64,000 bases of DNA from an uncultured Lachnospiraceae bacterium (GCA_902786515.1 CADADA010000006.1:1-64000); one strand, 5' to 3'; shown: positions 34,113 to 44,585, counted from the first letter of the stretch. Translations and numbers: made by a program. The notes: generated from the sequence alone by a model not told the origin.

Positions 34113-35783
34113 ATGAAAAGTGATGCAGTAAAAACAGGTATGCAGCAGGCACCTCACCGCTCGCTGTTTAATGCACTCGGTATGACAAAAGAAGAATTAG
34201 AAAGACCGTTGGTCGGAATTGTATGCTCATACAACGAGATTGTACCGGGACATATGAATCTTGATAAAATTGCCCAGGCCGTAAAAATGGGTGTTGCAAT
34301 GGCAGGCGGAACTCCTGTTATGTTTCCTGCAATCGCCGTGTGTGACGGTATTGCGATGGGACATATTGGTATGAAATATTCTCTTGTTACAAGAGATTTG
34401 ATTGCAGATTCAACAGAATGTATGGCTCTGGCTCATCAGTTCGATGCACTTGTGATGATACCGAACTGTGATAAAAACGTTCCGGGATTATTGATGGCGG
34501 CTGCAAGAGTGAATGTGCCGACTGTATTTGTCAGCGGCGGACCTATGCTTGCGGGAAGAGTTAAAGGACAGAAAAGAAGCCTTTCATCAATGTTTGAAGC
34601 GGTAGGTTCATATGCTGCGGGAACTATGACAGAAGAAGATGTATGTGAGTTTGAGAATAAAGTATGTCCTACCTGTGGTTCATGTTCCGGCATGTATACT
34701 GCTAACAGCATGAACTGCCTGACTGAGGTTCTTGGTATGGGATTAAGAGGAAACGGCACGATTCCTGCAGTATATTCTGAGAGAATAAAATTAGCAAAAC
34801 ATGCAGGTATGGCTGTTATGGATATGTATCGCAAGAATATAAGACCTAGAGACATCATGACAAAGGAAGCTATTTTGAATGCTCTTACCGTTGATATGGC
34901 TCTTGGCTGTTCAACAAACAGTATGCTTCATCTGCCTGCAATCGCTCATGAAATCGGATTTGATTTCGATATCGCAATTGCAAACGAAATCAGTGCAAAG
35001 ACACCGAATCTTTGTCATCTTGCACCTGCAGGACCGACATACATGGAAGATTTGAATGAGGCAGGCGGTGTATATGCCGTTATGAATGAATTGAACGAAC
35101 TGGGCATTCTGCATACGGAATGTATGACAGTTACAGGTAAGACAGTTGGCGAAAACATTGCAAACGTTAAAAATAAGAATCCGGAAGTAATCAGACCTTT
35201 AGATAATCCATATAGTAAGACAGGTGGATTGGCAGTTTTAAAAGGAAATCTTGCACCGGATGGAAGTGTGGTTAAACGTTCGGCAGTCGTTCCTGAAATG
35301 TTAGAGCATACAGGACCTGCAAGAGTGTTTGAATGTGAAGAAGATGCAATAGCAGCTATAAAAGGCGGTAAGATTGTTGAAGGAGATGTAGTAGTAATCA
35401 GATACGAAGGACCAAAGGGCGGACCGGGTATGAGAGAAATGTTGAATCCTACATCTGCCATAGCCGGAATGGGACTTGGTTCAAGTGTGGCATTGATTAC
35501 AGACGGACGTTTTTCAGGAGCATCAAGAGGAGCATCTATCGGACACGTTTCACCTGAGGCAGCTGTCGGAGGACCTATTGCTCTTGTTGAGGAAGGTGAC
35601 ACAATCCATATTAACATTAACGAAAATACAATTACCCTTGAAGTTAGTGACGAAGAGTTGGCAGCAAGAAAAGCTAAGTGGCAGCCAAGAGAACCTAAGG
35701 TTAAGACGGGATATCTTGCAAGATATGCATCTTTAGTTACGTCAGGAGATAAGGGAGCTATCCTTAAGGGTGGAATAAATTAA
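34113..35783 (+). CDS. ilvD: Dihydroxy-acid dehydratase
   Basis: A [Fe-S] enzyme of valine and isoleucine synthesis. Motifs include the three iron-site cysteines in [20 protein letters not shown] and [17 protein letters not shown], and GRFSGASRG near the C-terminus. The ATG at 34113 restores the family start ([10 protein letters not shown]); a GTG at 34104 is closer to AAAGGAA. It is 41 bp downstream of leuB and 20 bp before ilvB. Confidence 0.97.
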   Translation: MKSDAVKTGMQQAPHRSLFNALGMTKEELERPLVGIVCSYNEIVPGHMNLDKIAQAVKMGVAMAGGTPVMFPAIAVCDGIAMGHIGMKYSLVTRDLIADSTECMALAHQFDALVMIPNCDKNVPGLLMAAARVNVPTVFVSGGPMLAGRVKGQKRSLSSMFEAVGSYAAGTMTEEDVCEFENKVCPTCGSCSGMYTANSMNCLTEVLGMGLRGNGTIPAVYSERIKLAKHAGMAVMDMYRKNIRPRDIMTKEAILNALTVDMALGCSTNSMLHLPAIAHEIGFDFDIAIANEISAKTPNLCHLAPAGPTYMEDLNEAGGVYAVMNELNELGILHTECMTVTGKTVGENIANVKNKNPEVIRPLDNPYSKTGGLAVLKGNLAPDGSVVKRSAVVPEMLEHTGPARVFECEEDAIAAIKGGKIVEGDVVVIRYEGPKGGPGMREMLNPTSAIAGMGLGSSVALITDGRFSGASRGASIGHVSPEAAVGGPIALVEEGDTIHININENTITLEVSDEELAARKAKWQPREPKVKTGYLARYASLVTSGDKGAILKGGIN

Positions 35784-35803
35784 TAAAAAAGGATGATGAT
35801 AAA

Positions 35804-37492
35804 ATGCAATTAACAGGTTCAGAAATTATAATTGAATGTTTAAAGGAACAGGGAGTTGATACAGTTTTTGGTTATCCGGGAGGAACCATCTTAAATGTGT
35901 ATGATGAACTTTACAAGCACTCAGATGAGATTACACATTATCTGACATCCCATGAGCAGGGAGCAGCACATGCGGCTGACGGTTATGCAAGAGCTACCGG
36001 AAAAGTCGGAGTTTGTATGGCAACATCAGGACCGGGAGCAACAAATCTTGTAACAGGTATTGCTACAGCACATATGGATTCGGTTCCACTTGTTGCTATT
36101 ACTGCAAATGTTGGAAAGTCTATGCTTGGAAAAGATTCTTTTCAGGAGGTTGACATTGTCGGAGTGACAATGCCTATTACAAAGCATAACTTTATGGTAA
36201 ATGATATAACAAAGCTTGCAGATACATTAAGAAGAGCATTTTATATCGCACAGTCAGGAAGACCGGGCCCGGTTCTCGTTGATATTACAAAAGATGTAAC
36301 AGCGAACAAAACTGAGTATGTAAAAAAACTTCCAAAGCCGATAGAAGTTAGAAAAGATTTCACACAGGAAGATATTGACAGAGTAGTAGCATTAATTAAA
36401 AAGAGTAAAAAGCCTGTTATCTTCACAGGTGGTGGAACGGTTATCTCAGGAGCTGCCGAAGAATTAAAAGAGTTTGCGTATAAGGTTGATGCACCTGTAT
36501 GCGATTCACTTATGGGAAAAGGCGGATTTGACGGAACAGATGATTTATATATGGGCATGCTTGGAATGCACGGTACAAAGGCATCAAATCTTAGTGTAAC
36601 AGAGTGTGATTTGCTGATTGCAATCGGTGCAAGATTTAGCGACAGAGTAATTGGAAATGCTAAAAAGTTTGCGAAGAACGCAAAGATTGTTCACATTGAT
36701 ATTGATCCGGCTGAGATTAACAAAAACATACGTACCACAGCAAGTGTTATAGGTGATGTTTCAGAGGTATTAAAAGAAATCAATAAGAACCTTACACAGT
36801 GTGAGCATAAAGAGTGGTTACAGCATGTAAACGAATTGAAAGAAAAATATCCATTGACATATCATAAAGATAAATTAACAGGTCCTTATGTTATAGAGAA
36901 AATTTATGAAATTACAAATGGTGATGCCATTATTACAACTGATGTCGGACAGCATCAGATGTGGGCAGCACAGTATTATAAATTTTCAAAGCCAAGAACA
37001 CTTCTTTCATCAGGTGGTGCAGGAACGATGGGATATGGTGTAGGTGCTGCAATCGGTGCAAAGCTTGGACGCAAAGACAAGACTGTAATTAATATTGCGG
37101 GAGATGGCTGTTTCAGAATGAATATGAACGAAATTGCCACGGCTACAAGATACAATATTCCGATTATTCAGGTAGTTATCAATAATAAGGTTCTGGGAAT
37201 GGTAAGACAGTGGCAGACATTGTTCTATGGTAAGAGATATTCATATACAATGTTAAATGACCAGGTTGATTTTGTAAAACTTTCAGAAGCTATGGGAGCA
37301 AAAGCCTATAGGGTAACAAAATGTGAAGAGCTGGAAGATGCCGTAAAAGAAGCAATCAGTCTCAATATTCCTGTAGTAATTGAGTGCCAGATAGATGAAG
37401 ATGATAAGGTATTCCCTATGGTTGCACCAAATGCACCGATTAATGAAGCCTTTGGTGAAGAGGACTTAAAAGCTAAAGGACTTGACTGTTAA
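35804..37492 (+). CDS. ilvB: Acetolactate synthase, large subunit
   Basis: A thiamine-diphosphate enzyme that makes acetolactate or acetohydroxybutyrate. The 562-residue protein shows VFGYPGG with the catalytic Glu in SHEQGAAHAADGYAR, and the ThDP-binding GDGCFRMNMNE...NNKVLG. A regulatory small subunit (ilvN) is not next to it, and none was seen in the window. Confidence 0.96.
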   Translation: MQLTGSEIIIECLKEQGVDTVFGYPGGTILNVYDELYKHSDEITHYLTSHEQGAAHAADGYARATGKVGVCMATSGPGATNLVTGIATAHMDSVPLVAITANVGKSMLGKDSFQEVDIVGVTMPITKHNFMVNDITKLADTLRRAFYIAQSGRPGPVLVDITKDVTANKTEYVKKLPKPIEVRKDFTQEDIDRVVALIKKSKKPVIFTGGGTVISGAAEELKEFAYKVDAPVCDSLMGKGGFDGTDDLYMGMLGMHGTKASNLSVTECDLLIAIGARFSDRVIGNAKKFAKNAKIVHIDIDPAEINKNIRTTASVIGDVSEVLKEINKNLTQCEHKEWLQHVNELKEKYPLTYHKDKLTGPYVIEKIYEITNGDAIITTDVGQHQMWAAQYYKFSKPRTLLSSGGAGTMGYGVGAAIGAKLGRKDKTVINIAGDGCFRMNMNEIATATRYNIPIIQVVINNKVLGMVRQWQTLFYGKRYSYTMLNDQVDFVKLSEAMGAKAYRVTKCEELEDAVKEAISLNIPVVIECQIDEDDKVFPMVAPNAPINEAFGEEDLKAKGLDC

Positions 37493-37541
37493 AATATTAA
37501 GTTGTAAAATTGTACAAGATTGGATTTAGGAGGATAAAAGA

Positions 37542-38624
37542 GTGAGTAGAGTTTATAATTTCTCAGCCGGACCGGCTGTATTACCTGAAGAGGTATTAAA
37601 GGAAGCAGCAGATGAGATGCTTGATTATCAGGGAACAGGAATGTCTGTTATGGAGATGAGTCACCGTTCTAAAGCATATGATAAGATTATTAAGGATGCG
37701 GAAAGTGACTTAAGAGATTTGATGAATATTCCTGATAATTACAAGGTGCTTTTCCTTCAGGGCGGTGCTTCACAGCAGTTTGCCATGATTCCTATGAATT
37801 TGATGAAGAATAAGAAAGCAGCTTATATCGTTACAGGTCAGTGGGCTAAGAAAGCATACCAGGAAGCACAGAAGTATGGAGAAGCCGTAAAGGTTGCATC
37901 TTCTGAAGATAAGACATTTTCATATATTCCGGATTGCTCTGATTTGGATATTCCGGAAGATGCTGATTATGTATATATTTGTGAGAACAACACGATATAC
38001 GGAACAAAGTTCAAAGAACTTCCGAATACAAAAGGAAAGACACTTGTAGCAGATGTATCATCATGCTTCTTGTCTGAGCCGGTTGATGTATCAAAATATG
38101 GTATCATCTATGGTGGAGTTCAGAAGAATATCGGACCTGCCGGTGTTGTTATAGTAATTATCAGAGAAGATTTGATTACAGAAGATGTACTGCCTGGAAC
38201 ACCAACCATGCTACAGTACAAGATTCATGCAGATGCTCAGTCACTTTATAATACACCACCTGCATATGGTATATACATTTGTGGCAAGGTATTCAAATGG
38301 CTCAAAAAGCAGGGCGGACTTGCTGCAATGAAAGAGTATAACGAGAAAAAGGCTAAGATATTATACGATTTCCTTGATCAGAGCAAGTTGTTCAAGGGAA
38401 CAGTTGTTGAAAAAGACCGTTCATTAATGAATGTACCGTTTGTAACAGGTAATGAAGAATTAGATGCTAAGTTTGTTGCAGAAGCAAAAGAAGCAGGATT
38501 TGAGAACTTAAAAGGACACAGAACAGTCGGTGGTATGAGAGCAAGTATCTACAATGCCATGCCTATCGAAGGTGTTGAGAAACTTGTTGAGTTCATGAAG
38601 AAGTTTGAAGCAGAGAATCAATAA
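37542..38624 (+). CDS. serC: Phosphoserine aminotransferase
   Basis: It makes phosphoserine from phosphohydroxypyruvate. A 360-residue PLP enzyme with NFSAGPAVLPEEVL, FLQGGASQQFAM and VQKNIGPAGVVIVII (PLP Lys). GTG start at 37542, 8 bp after AGGAGG. It precedes serA by 18 bp. Confidence 0.97.
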   Translation: MSRVYNFSAGPAVLPEEVLKEAADEMLDYQGTGMSVMEMSHRSKAYDKIIKDAESDLRDLMNIPDNYKVLFLQGGASQQFAMIPMNLMKNKKAAYIVTGQWAKKAYQEAQKYGEAVKVASSEDKTFSYIPDCSDLDIPEDADYVYICENNTIYGTKFKELPNTKGKTLVADVSSCFLSEPVDVSKYGIIYGGVQKNIGPAGVVIVIIREDLITEDVLPGTPTMLQYKIHADAQSLYNTPPAYGIYICGKVFKWLKKQGGLAAMKEYNEKKAKILYDFLDQSKLFKGTVVEKDRSLMNVPFVTGNEELDAKFVAEAKEAGFENLKGHRTVGGMRASIYNAMPIEGVEKLVEFMKKFEAENQ

Positions 38625-38642
38625 AAAGAATGGAGAATAGTG

Positions 38643-39806
38643 ATGACAAAGATTAATTGTTTAAATCCTATTTCAAACAAAGGCCTTGATTTGTTAAGTG
38701 ACCAGTATGAGATAGTAGATGATTATAATGCGGCAGAGGCTGTATTGGTTAGAAGTGCAGTAATGCATGATATGGATTTACCTGATTCACTTCTTGCTGT
38801 TGCAAGGGCAGGTGCAGGCGTAAATAATATTCCACTTGATAAATGTGCAGATAAAGGTGTTGTTGTATTTAATACACCGGGAGCAAATGCAAACGGAGTT
38901 AAGGAACTTGTTATTGCAGGAATGCTTTTGGCGGCAAGAGATATCGCCGGAGGTATCAGCTGGGCAAAGTCTGCAAAAGACGATGAAAATGTTGCAAAAG
39001 CAGCTGAAAAGGAAAAGAAGAAGTTTGCAGGAACTGAGATTGCAGGTAAAAAACTTGGTGTAATCGGTCTTGGAGCAATAGGTGTTAAGGTTGCAAATGC
39101 TGCAGTAGCTCTTGGAATGGAAGTATATGGATATGACCCATACATATCTATAGCAGGAGCATGGAACTTATCAAGAAGTGTTAAGCACATTGCTACAACT
39201 GAAGAGATTTTCAAAGAGTGTGATTATATTACAATACATGTTCCATTGTTAGACAGTACAAAGGGAATGATTAACAAAGAAGCATTCGATATGATGAAGG
39301 ATGGAGTTGTTGTTTTGAATTATGCCAGAGATGTACTGGTTGATGAAGAGGCAATGGCAGAAGCATTAAAGTCAGGAAAAGTTAAGAGATACATGACTGA
39401 TTTTGCAAATCCTTTATCAGTAAATATGGAAGGTGCTATTGTTACTCCTCACCTTGGAGCATCAACAGAAGAATCTGAAGACAATTGTGCTGTTATGGCA
39501 GTTAATGAAATTATGGATTTTATTGAGAATGGAAATATTAAGAACTCAGTAAATTACCCTAACTGCGATATGGGCGTTTGTGGAAAAGCAGGTCGTGTGA
39601 CCATTTGTCATAAGAATATTCCGAATATGATAGGACAGTTCACATCGGCAGTTGCAAGTGAGAATATCAATATACCTGATATGACAAATAAGAGCAGAGG
39701 TGATTATTCTTATACGATACTTGATCTTGATTCTCCTGCGTCACAGGCAATTGTAAATAAGATTGAAGCAATCGACGGAGTAATTAAAGTAAGAGTAATT
39801 AAATAA
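38643..39806 (+). CDS. serA: D-3-phosphoglycerate dehydrogenase
   Basis: The first step of serine synthesis. The 387-residue protein has the NAD-binding LGVIGLGAIGVKVANAA, the catalytic region with Asp/His (TPHLGASTEESE) and a C-terminal ACT-like domain (about 315-387, IPNMIGQFTSAVASENINIPDM) for serine feedback. The ATG at 38643 follows TGGAGA; a GTG one codon before is an alternative. A terminator follows before the DUF1015 gene. Confidence 0.96.
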   Translation: MTKINCLNPISNKGLDLLSDQYEIVDDYNAAEAVLVRSAVMHDMDLPDSLLAVARAGAGVNNIPLDKCADKGVVVFNTPGANANGVKELVIAGMLLAARDIAGGISWAKSAKDDENVAKAAEKEKKKFAGTEIAGKKLGVIGLGAIGVKVANAAVALGMEVYGYDPYISIAGAWNLSRSVKHIATTEEIFKECDYITIHVPLLDSTKGMINKEAFDMMKDGVVVLNYARDVLVDEEAMAEALKSGKVKRYMTDFANPLSVNMEGAIVTPHLGASTEESEDNCAVMAVNEIMDFIENGNIKNSVNYPNCDMGVCGKAGRVTICHKNIPNMIGQFTSAVASENINIPDMTNKSRGDYSYTILDLDSPASQAIVNKIEAIDGVIKVRVIK

Positions 39807-39817
39807 GTATCAAATAG

Positions 39818-39847
39818 ACAACACCTGCGACTGTAGGTGTTGTTTTT
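39818..39847 (+). terminator. Terminator between serA and the DUF1015 gene
   Basis: ACAACACCTGC / GTAGGTGTTGT hairpin with four-base loop and T run. Confidence 0.8.
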
Positions 39848-39865
39848 AGCATTAAAGGAGGAAAT

Positions 39866-41104
39866 ATGGCAGTAATAAAACCATTTAAATGTGTCAGACC
39901 ACATGAGAGCAAAGCAGCTGAGGTTGCAGCTTTACCATATGATGTATATAACAGGGCAGAGGCATGTGAGGAAGTAAAGGATAAACCTTTATCATTTTTA
40001 AATATAGACAGGGCAGAGACACAGTTTGATGACAGTGTAGACACATATGATGAAAGAGTGTACCTTAAGGCGAAGGAATTATTTGAACTTAGAAAACAGG
40101 ATGGAACATTTGTAAAAGAAGAAAATCCTTGTTATTTTATATATGAACTTACCATGAATGGAAGGACTCAGACAGGAATTGTTGCCTGTGCATCTATTGA
40201 TGACTATGCTAATAATGTTATAAAAAAGCATGAAAATACCCGTGCGGATAAGGAAGTAGACAGGATAAAACATGTAGATACATGTAGTGCACAGACGGGT
40301 CCGATATTTCTGGCATATCGTGGAGATGAAGTTATAAACAGCGTTGTAAAAAAGGTGAAAGGCTCAGACAGCCTTAATGATTTCACGGCGGATGATGGTG
40401 TCAGACACAGAGTCTGGAAAATAGATAATCCGGAAGATATTGATACTCTGAAAAATAGATTTGAGAAGATAAATCAGATTTATATTGCAGATGGTCATCA
40501 CAGAGCAGCATCAGCAGTTAAGGTAGGTTTTAAGAGACGTGAGGAAAATGCAGGATTTACGGGAAATGAAGAATTTAATTATTTCCTTTCGGTATTATTC
40601 CCTGATGAAGAATTGATGATTATGCCGTATAACAGAGTGGTAAAAGATTTAAATGGCTATTCAGCAGATGAATTTATACAAAAGATTTCTGATAAATTTA
40701 CTGTTACAAAAAAAGGTAGAGAAGCATTTGAACCTGATAAAAAGGGAAACGTCACGATGTATCTTGAAAAAGAATGGTATTTGCTGGAGGCAAAAGATGA
40801 TATAAAAACGGATGATCCTGTGGAAGGATTAGATGTGTCATTATTGCAAAATCACATTCTTGGTCCGGTACTCGGAATTGGTGATCCCAGAACTGATAAA
40901 AGAATAGATTTTATCGGAGGAATAAGAGGACTTAGTGAGCTTGAAAAAAGATGCAGTGAAGATATGAAGGTAGCATTTGCGATGTATCCGACATCTATTC
41001 ATGAATTATTTGCCGTATCTGATGCGGGTCTTTTGATGCCACCAAAATCTACATGGTTTGAGCCTAAATTAAGAAGCGGACTTTTTATACACGAGATTGA
41101 ATAA
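39866..41104 (+). CDS. DUF1015 family protein
   Basis: A 412-residue cytoplasmic protein of the DUF1015 family, with KPFKCVRP at the start, VAALPYDVY, the IYIADGHHRAASA motif at about 205-220 and the PKSTWFEPKLRSGLF end. Genes of this family often lie after serC-serA, as here, and may act in serine or phosphoserine handling. No catalytic residues are established. Confidence 0.85.
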   Translation: MAVIKPFKCVRPHESKAAEVAALPYDVYNRAEACEEVKDKPLSFLNIDRAETQFDDSVDTYDERVYLKAKELFELRKQDGTFVKEENPCYFIYELTMNGRTQTGIVACASIDDYANNVIKKHENTRADKEVDRIKHVDTCSAQTGPIFLAYRGDEVINSVVKKVKGSDSLNDFTADDGVRHRVWKIDNPEDIDTLKNRFEKINQIYIADGHHRAASAVKVGFKRREENAGFTGNEEFNYFLSVLFPDEELMIMPYNRVVKDLNGYSADEFIQKISDKFTVTKKGREAFEPDKKGNVTMYLEKEWYLLEAKDDIKTDDPVEGLDVSLLQNHILGPVLGIGDPRTDKRIDFIGGIRGLSELEKRCSEDMKVAFAMYPTSIHELFAVSDAGLLMPPKSTWFEPKLRSGLFIHEIE

Positions 41105-41125
41105 ATGGCAAAGATGTGGTAAAAT
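41097..41125 (+). promoter_or_regulatory. Promoter of the branching-enzyme-like gene
   Basis: TTGAAT (41097-41102), 17 bp, TAAAAT (41120-41125). It overlaps the end of the DUF1015 gene and supports the start at 41174 rather than the ATG at 41132, which would lie about at the predicted transcript start. Confidence 0.6.
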
Positions 41126-41173
41126 AATTCTATGTTGTTAGAAAAAAAACCAGCTGAAGAATGGAGAATAAAT

Positions 41174-43597
41174 ATGGAAGAAAAATTATATGGAATGATG
41201 AATTGGCCGGAAATTGAGGGAATTGAATATTGTGATGAGACCAATCCGGCTGATACTTTGGGACCACATTTAACAAAGGACGGTTTACTGATTCAGGCAT
41301 ATATACCTGATGCAAAAGCAGTGAAGGTAAATGTATCTTCTCCTAAAAAATCATATGATATGGTGAAAATGGATGATGAAGGCTTTTACGCTGTTCTTAT
41401 TGAAAGTAAGAAGCTTTTAAAGTATAAACTGGCTGTGGAATATGAATCAGGAGATACCTATGAATATTGGGATCCATACCAGTTTAACGTTACAGTTGAT
41501 GAAGAAAGTCTTAAAAAACTGAATGCAGGAATTTTTTATGAATCATATCAGGTGCTCGGAGCACATTCAAAAAAGATTAACGGAGTTTCAGGAGTTGAAT
41601 TCTGTGTATGGGCTCCGTTTGCATTGAGAGTCAGTGTAGTTGGTGAATTTAACAATTGGGATGGCAGAAAACATCAGATGTCAATGATAGGCGATACCGG
41701 TGTATTTGCTATATTTATACCTGACATAAAAAATGGTGACAGTTACAAATTTGAAATAAAGAAAAAAGGTGGAGACAATATCCTAAAAACAGATCCATAT
41801 GCGTTTGGATATAAAGAAAACGAAGCAGGTACTTCTGTTGTAAATGATGTTGACGGTTTTAAATGGTCAGATTCACAGTGGCTTACAAACAGAAAGAAGA
41901 ATAATAATTCTGAGACTGCATTTTCTATATATGAGATGCATATTGATTCGTGGAAGAAGGGTGACAGCTTCAAAAACAAGGCAGGAGAGATAGTGGACTA
42001 CGTAAGTAAAATGGGATACACCCATGTTCAGATTATGCCTGTTATGAAGAAAGGAAAAGAAGATAAACTCGGATATGCTACTTACGGTTTTTATGCTGTT
42101 GATGAGGATTTATGCACATCAGAAGAGTTGATGGAGTTAATTGACGGACTTCATAAGAAAAATGTAGGTGTTATCTTAGAATGGTGTCCTAATCATTTTT
42201 CATCCGATGAGTATGGAATCATGAATTATGACGGTTCATGTCTGTATGAACATCAGGATAGTAAAAAAGGTATTAATCCGGTGAAAAATACACACCTTTT
42301 CAATTATGGAAGACCTGAAGTAACCAATTACCTGATTTCAAACGCATTATTCTGGGTAAATGAGTATCATGCCGATGGATTGATGATTAATTCCGTTGCT
42401 TCTATGCTTTATCTTGATTATGATAAGAAACCGGGTGAATGGGTCCCTAATATTTATGGCGGAAAGGAAAATCTCGATGCCATAGAATTCCTGAAACACC
42501 TGAATTCTATTTTTAAACAGATATCAGGTGGAGCAGTAATGATTGCACAGGATAATTCAGGATATCCGGAGCTTACGGGAAAGGTATCAGAGACATGTCT
42601 TGGATTTGATTTTAAGTGGAATGAAGAGTGGATGAAGTCAGTTGTTAATTTCATGGGAGTGGCTCCGTACTTGAGAAACCGCTATTATAATGATATTTCT
42701 CTTAGTATGCTGTATCAATACTGTGACAGCTTCGTTGTTGGATTCCCTTACAGTGAAGTGTGTGAAGGTAAAGCATCCATGGTAGCAAAATTACCGGGTG
42801 ATACCGAGGAGAGAAAATTTGCAAATCTTAGGGCTGAATATGGATATATGTATGTTCATCCGGGCAAGAAAATGATGTTCATGGGTCAGGATTTTGCACA
42901 ATATGAATCATGGAATGATGAAGGAGAACTTGACTGGAAGCTGCTCGAAGAAGATAAGCACAAAAAACTCAATGATTACGTTAAAGCTTTGAATGAATTA
43001 TACGTTTCACAGCCGGCTCTGTATGAATTGGATGACGCAGAAGAAGGCTTTGAGTGGATTAATAACATATCAGCAAGAGAGAGCATACTTGTGTTTGCAA
43101 GAAAAGGAAAAAATGAAGATGATATGCTCGTGGTTGTATGCAACTTTGATGATGTGGACAGAGAAGAATACAAGATTGGTGTTCCACTTGCCGGTAAGTA
43201 CAAAGAAATATTTAACAGTGACAGTGTAGCATTTGGTGGCAACGGATTCGTTAATACAAGATTAAAACAGTCTAAGACGGATGAATGTGATGGAAGAGCT
43301 GAGTCAATTAGAATTAATGTTCCGGCACTTGGCATTACTATATTAAAGTATTCAAAGGCAGATGCGAAATTAAAGACAAACGAGGATGCTAAAGCGTCAG
43401 CTACAAAAGCTACAGCTAAAGCGTCAGCAACAAAAGAAACGACGGCAGAAGAGACGGCAGCAAAAAAGACAACTGCTAAGGCTGCGGCAGCAAAAAAGAC
43501 AACAGCTAAGGCAGCAGAAAAAAAGACAGCTGCAAAAAAGACAACTGCTGCAAAGAAAACTACAGCAAAGACTACTTCGGCTAAGGCAGAAAAGTAG
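41174..43597 (+). CDS. Catalytically degenerate GlgB-like (GH13) protein with Lys/Ala/Thr-rich tail
   Basis: An 807-residue relative of glycogen branching enzyme. Two CBM48-like segments (about 30-115 and 130-220) lead to a GH13 barrel with good overall match (DGLMINSVASMLYLDY, MYVHPGKKMMFMGQDF). All three catalytic carboxylates are gone: nucleophile Asp to Asn406, acid/base Glu to Gln459, and the His-Asp of region IV to Tyr526-Ser527. The region II Arg is Met404 and region I Asp is Glu336; His341 stays. Residues about 729-807 are rich in AAKKTTAK-like repeats resembling a histone H1 tail. It probably binds alpha-glucan without cutting it, the tail perhaps binding polyanions. GGAG lies 8 bp before the ATG at 41174. 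Confidence 0.85.
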   Translation: MEEKLYGMMNWPEIEGIEYCDETNPADTLGPHLTKDGLLIQAYIPDAKAVKVNVSSPKKSYDMVKMDDEGFYAVLIESKKLLKYKLAVEYESGDTYEYWDPYQFNVTVDEESLKKLNAGIFYESYQVLGAHSKKINGVSGVEFCVWAPFALRVSVVGEFNNWDGRKHQMSMIGDTGVFAIFIPDIKNGDSYKFEIKKKGGDNILKTDPYAFGYKENEAGTSVVNDVDGFKWSDSQWLTNRKKNNNSETAFSIYEMHIDSWKKGDSFKNKAGEIVDYVSKMGYTHVQIMPVMKKGKEDKLGYATYGFYAVDEDLCTSEELMELIDGLHKKNVGVILEWCPNHFSSDEYGIMNYDGSCLYEHQDSKKGINPVKNTHLFNYGRPEVTNYLISNALFWVNEYHADGLMINSVASMLYLDYDKKPGEWVPNIYGGKENLDAIEFLKHLNSIFKQISGGAVMIAQDNSGYPELTGKVSETCLGFDFKWNEEWMKSVVNFMGVAPYLRNRYYNDISLSMLYQYCDSFVVGFPYSEVCEGKASMVAKLPGDTEERKFANLRAEYGYMYVHPGKKMMFMGQDFAQYESWNDEGELDWKLLEEDKHKKLNDYVKALNELYVSQPALYELDDAEEGFEWINNISARESILVFARKGKNEDDMLVVVCNFDDVDREEYKIGVPLAGKYKEIFNSDSVAFGGNGFVNTRLKQSKTDECDGRAESIRINVPALGITILKYSKADAKLKTNEDAKASATKATAKASATKETTAEETAAKKTTAKAAAAKKTTAKAAEKKTAAKKTTAAKKTTAKTTSAKAEK

Positions 43598-43618
43598 TTT
43601 TTGGCAGGGAGAATCTAT

Positions 43619-44524
43619 ATGTTATTGGCAGAAAGTATAGAAACAACTACGGGAGAATCTATAATGACGGCCGGTGAGGTAGCTGAGGATTTTAATAACC
43701 ACGCCAATGCAATTGTGGAATATTTTAAATCGCACGTTAATGATTTGATAAATATTGGAATCAAATTAGCGATTGGGATAATACTTTTTTTGGTCGGAAG
43801 GCTTATTATAAAATTGATATTAAAGGTATGTGACAGATTTCTGGAGCGTACGGGAGCCGATATAGGAGTGACAAAATTTTTAAATTCACTGCTTAAGGTT
43901 CTTATGTACCTTGTGCTTATCATCATCGTATGTGCACAGATAGGAATAAATACGTCCTCATTCATTGCTTTGATTGGTTCGGCAGGTCTTGCTCTGGGAT
44001 TATCATTGCAGGGTAGTCTGGCGAACTTTGCAGGCGGAATATTGATTTTAATAATAAAACCATTCAGTGTAGGAGATTATATTATAGATAGCGGAAGCTC
44101 AAAAGAGGGTACGGTATCAAGAATTGATTTGTTCTACACACATCTTACAACAGTTGATAATAAAAAGGTGGTAATCCCGAACGGCTCAATTACCAATAAT
44201 TGCATTACAAATGTAACTTTTTATGATAAAAGAATTATCGACTTTAAGATTGGCATATCCTATGACAGTGATATAAAGAAAGCGAAAAAAGTACTTGAAG
44301 AAGTTGCAAAGTCGCATGACCTTGTCTTAAAGGAAGAGAAAATATTTGTATTTGTTGATAATCTTGATGAAAGTCAGGTTACGATTGGTATGAGGGTATG
44401 GACGAAGAAAGCAGATTACTGGCAGGCATATTATGATTTGAACGAAAAAATCAAAGAAGCATTTGATGAGAATCTCATAGAGATTCCATACAGAAAGCTT
44501 GATGTGAATATAAAAGAAATATAA
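43619..44524 (+). CDS. mscS: Small-conductance mechanosensitive channel, MscS family
   Basis: A 301-residue membrane protein that opens under osmotic downshock. It has about three membrane helices; the pore-lining one is near IALIGSAGLALGLSLQGSLANFAGG. A beta domain follows (PFSVGDYIIDS, VVIPNGSITNNCITN). Two in-frame starts (43619 and 43664) each sit behind nearly the same GGGAGAATCTATA leader, so either is possible. It follows the GlgB-like gene by 21 bp and ends in a terminator. Confidence 0.93.
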   Translation: MLLAESIETTTGESIMTAGEVAEDFNNHANAIVEYFKSHVNDLINIGIKLAIGIILFLVGRLIIKLILKVCDRFLERTGADIGVTKFLNSLLKVLMYLVLIIIVCAQIGINTSSFIALIGSAGLALGLSLQGSLANFAGGILILIIKPFSVGDYIIDSGSSKEGTVSRIDLFYTHLTTVDNKKVVIPNGSITNNCITNVTFYDKRIIDFKIGISYDSDIKKAKKVLEEVAKSHDLVLKEEKIFVFVDNLDESQVTIGMRVWTKKADYWQAYYDLNEKIKEAFDENLIEIPYRKLDVNIKEI

Positions 44525-44527
44525 CGC

Positions 44528-44585
44528 AAAACATGGCTGTCGCTTTAACGAATAAAAAACCGTGAAGCGGCTGCCGTGTTTTTTT
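44528..44585 (+). terminator. Terminator after mscS
   Basis: AAAACATGGCTGTCGCTT pairs with AAGCGGCTGCCGTGTTTT through wobble and one mismatch, then a T run. Confidence 0.7.

Noticed and set aside
35015..35617. Minus-strand open frame of 200 codons inside ilvD
   Set aside because: It lies wholly opposite a well-conserved enzyme, has no ribosome site and its product resembles no known protein; a shadow frame.
32990..37492. T-box or leader attenuator before leuB-ilvD-ilvB
   Set aside because: The gaps before leuB, ilvD and ilvB are 20 to 41 bp, too short for a T-box or leader peptide region.
41174..43597. Functional glycogen branching enzyme GlgB
   Set aside because: All catalytic carboxylates are replaced, so the usual annotation would mislead.
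43386..43640. Alternative-frame Gln/Arg/Lys-rich open frame in the tail of the GlgB-like gene
   Set aside because: It results from the repetitive codons of the tail in another frame. The main frame has homology upstream and the better start.
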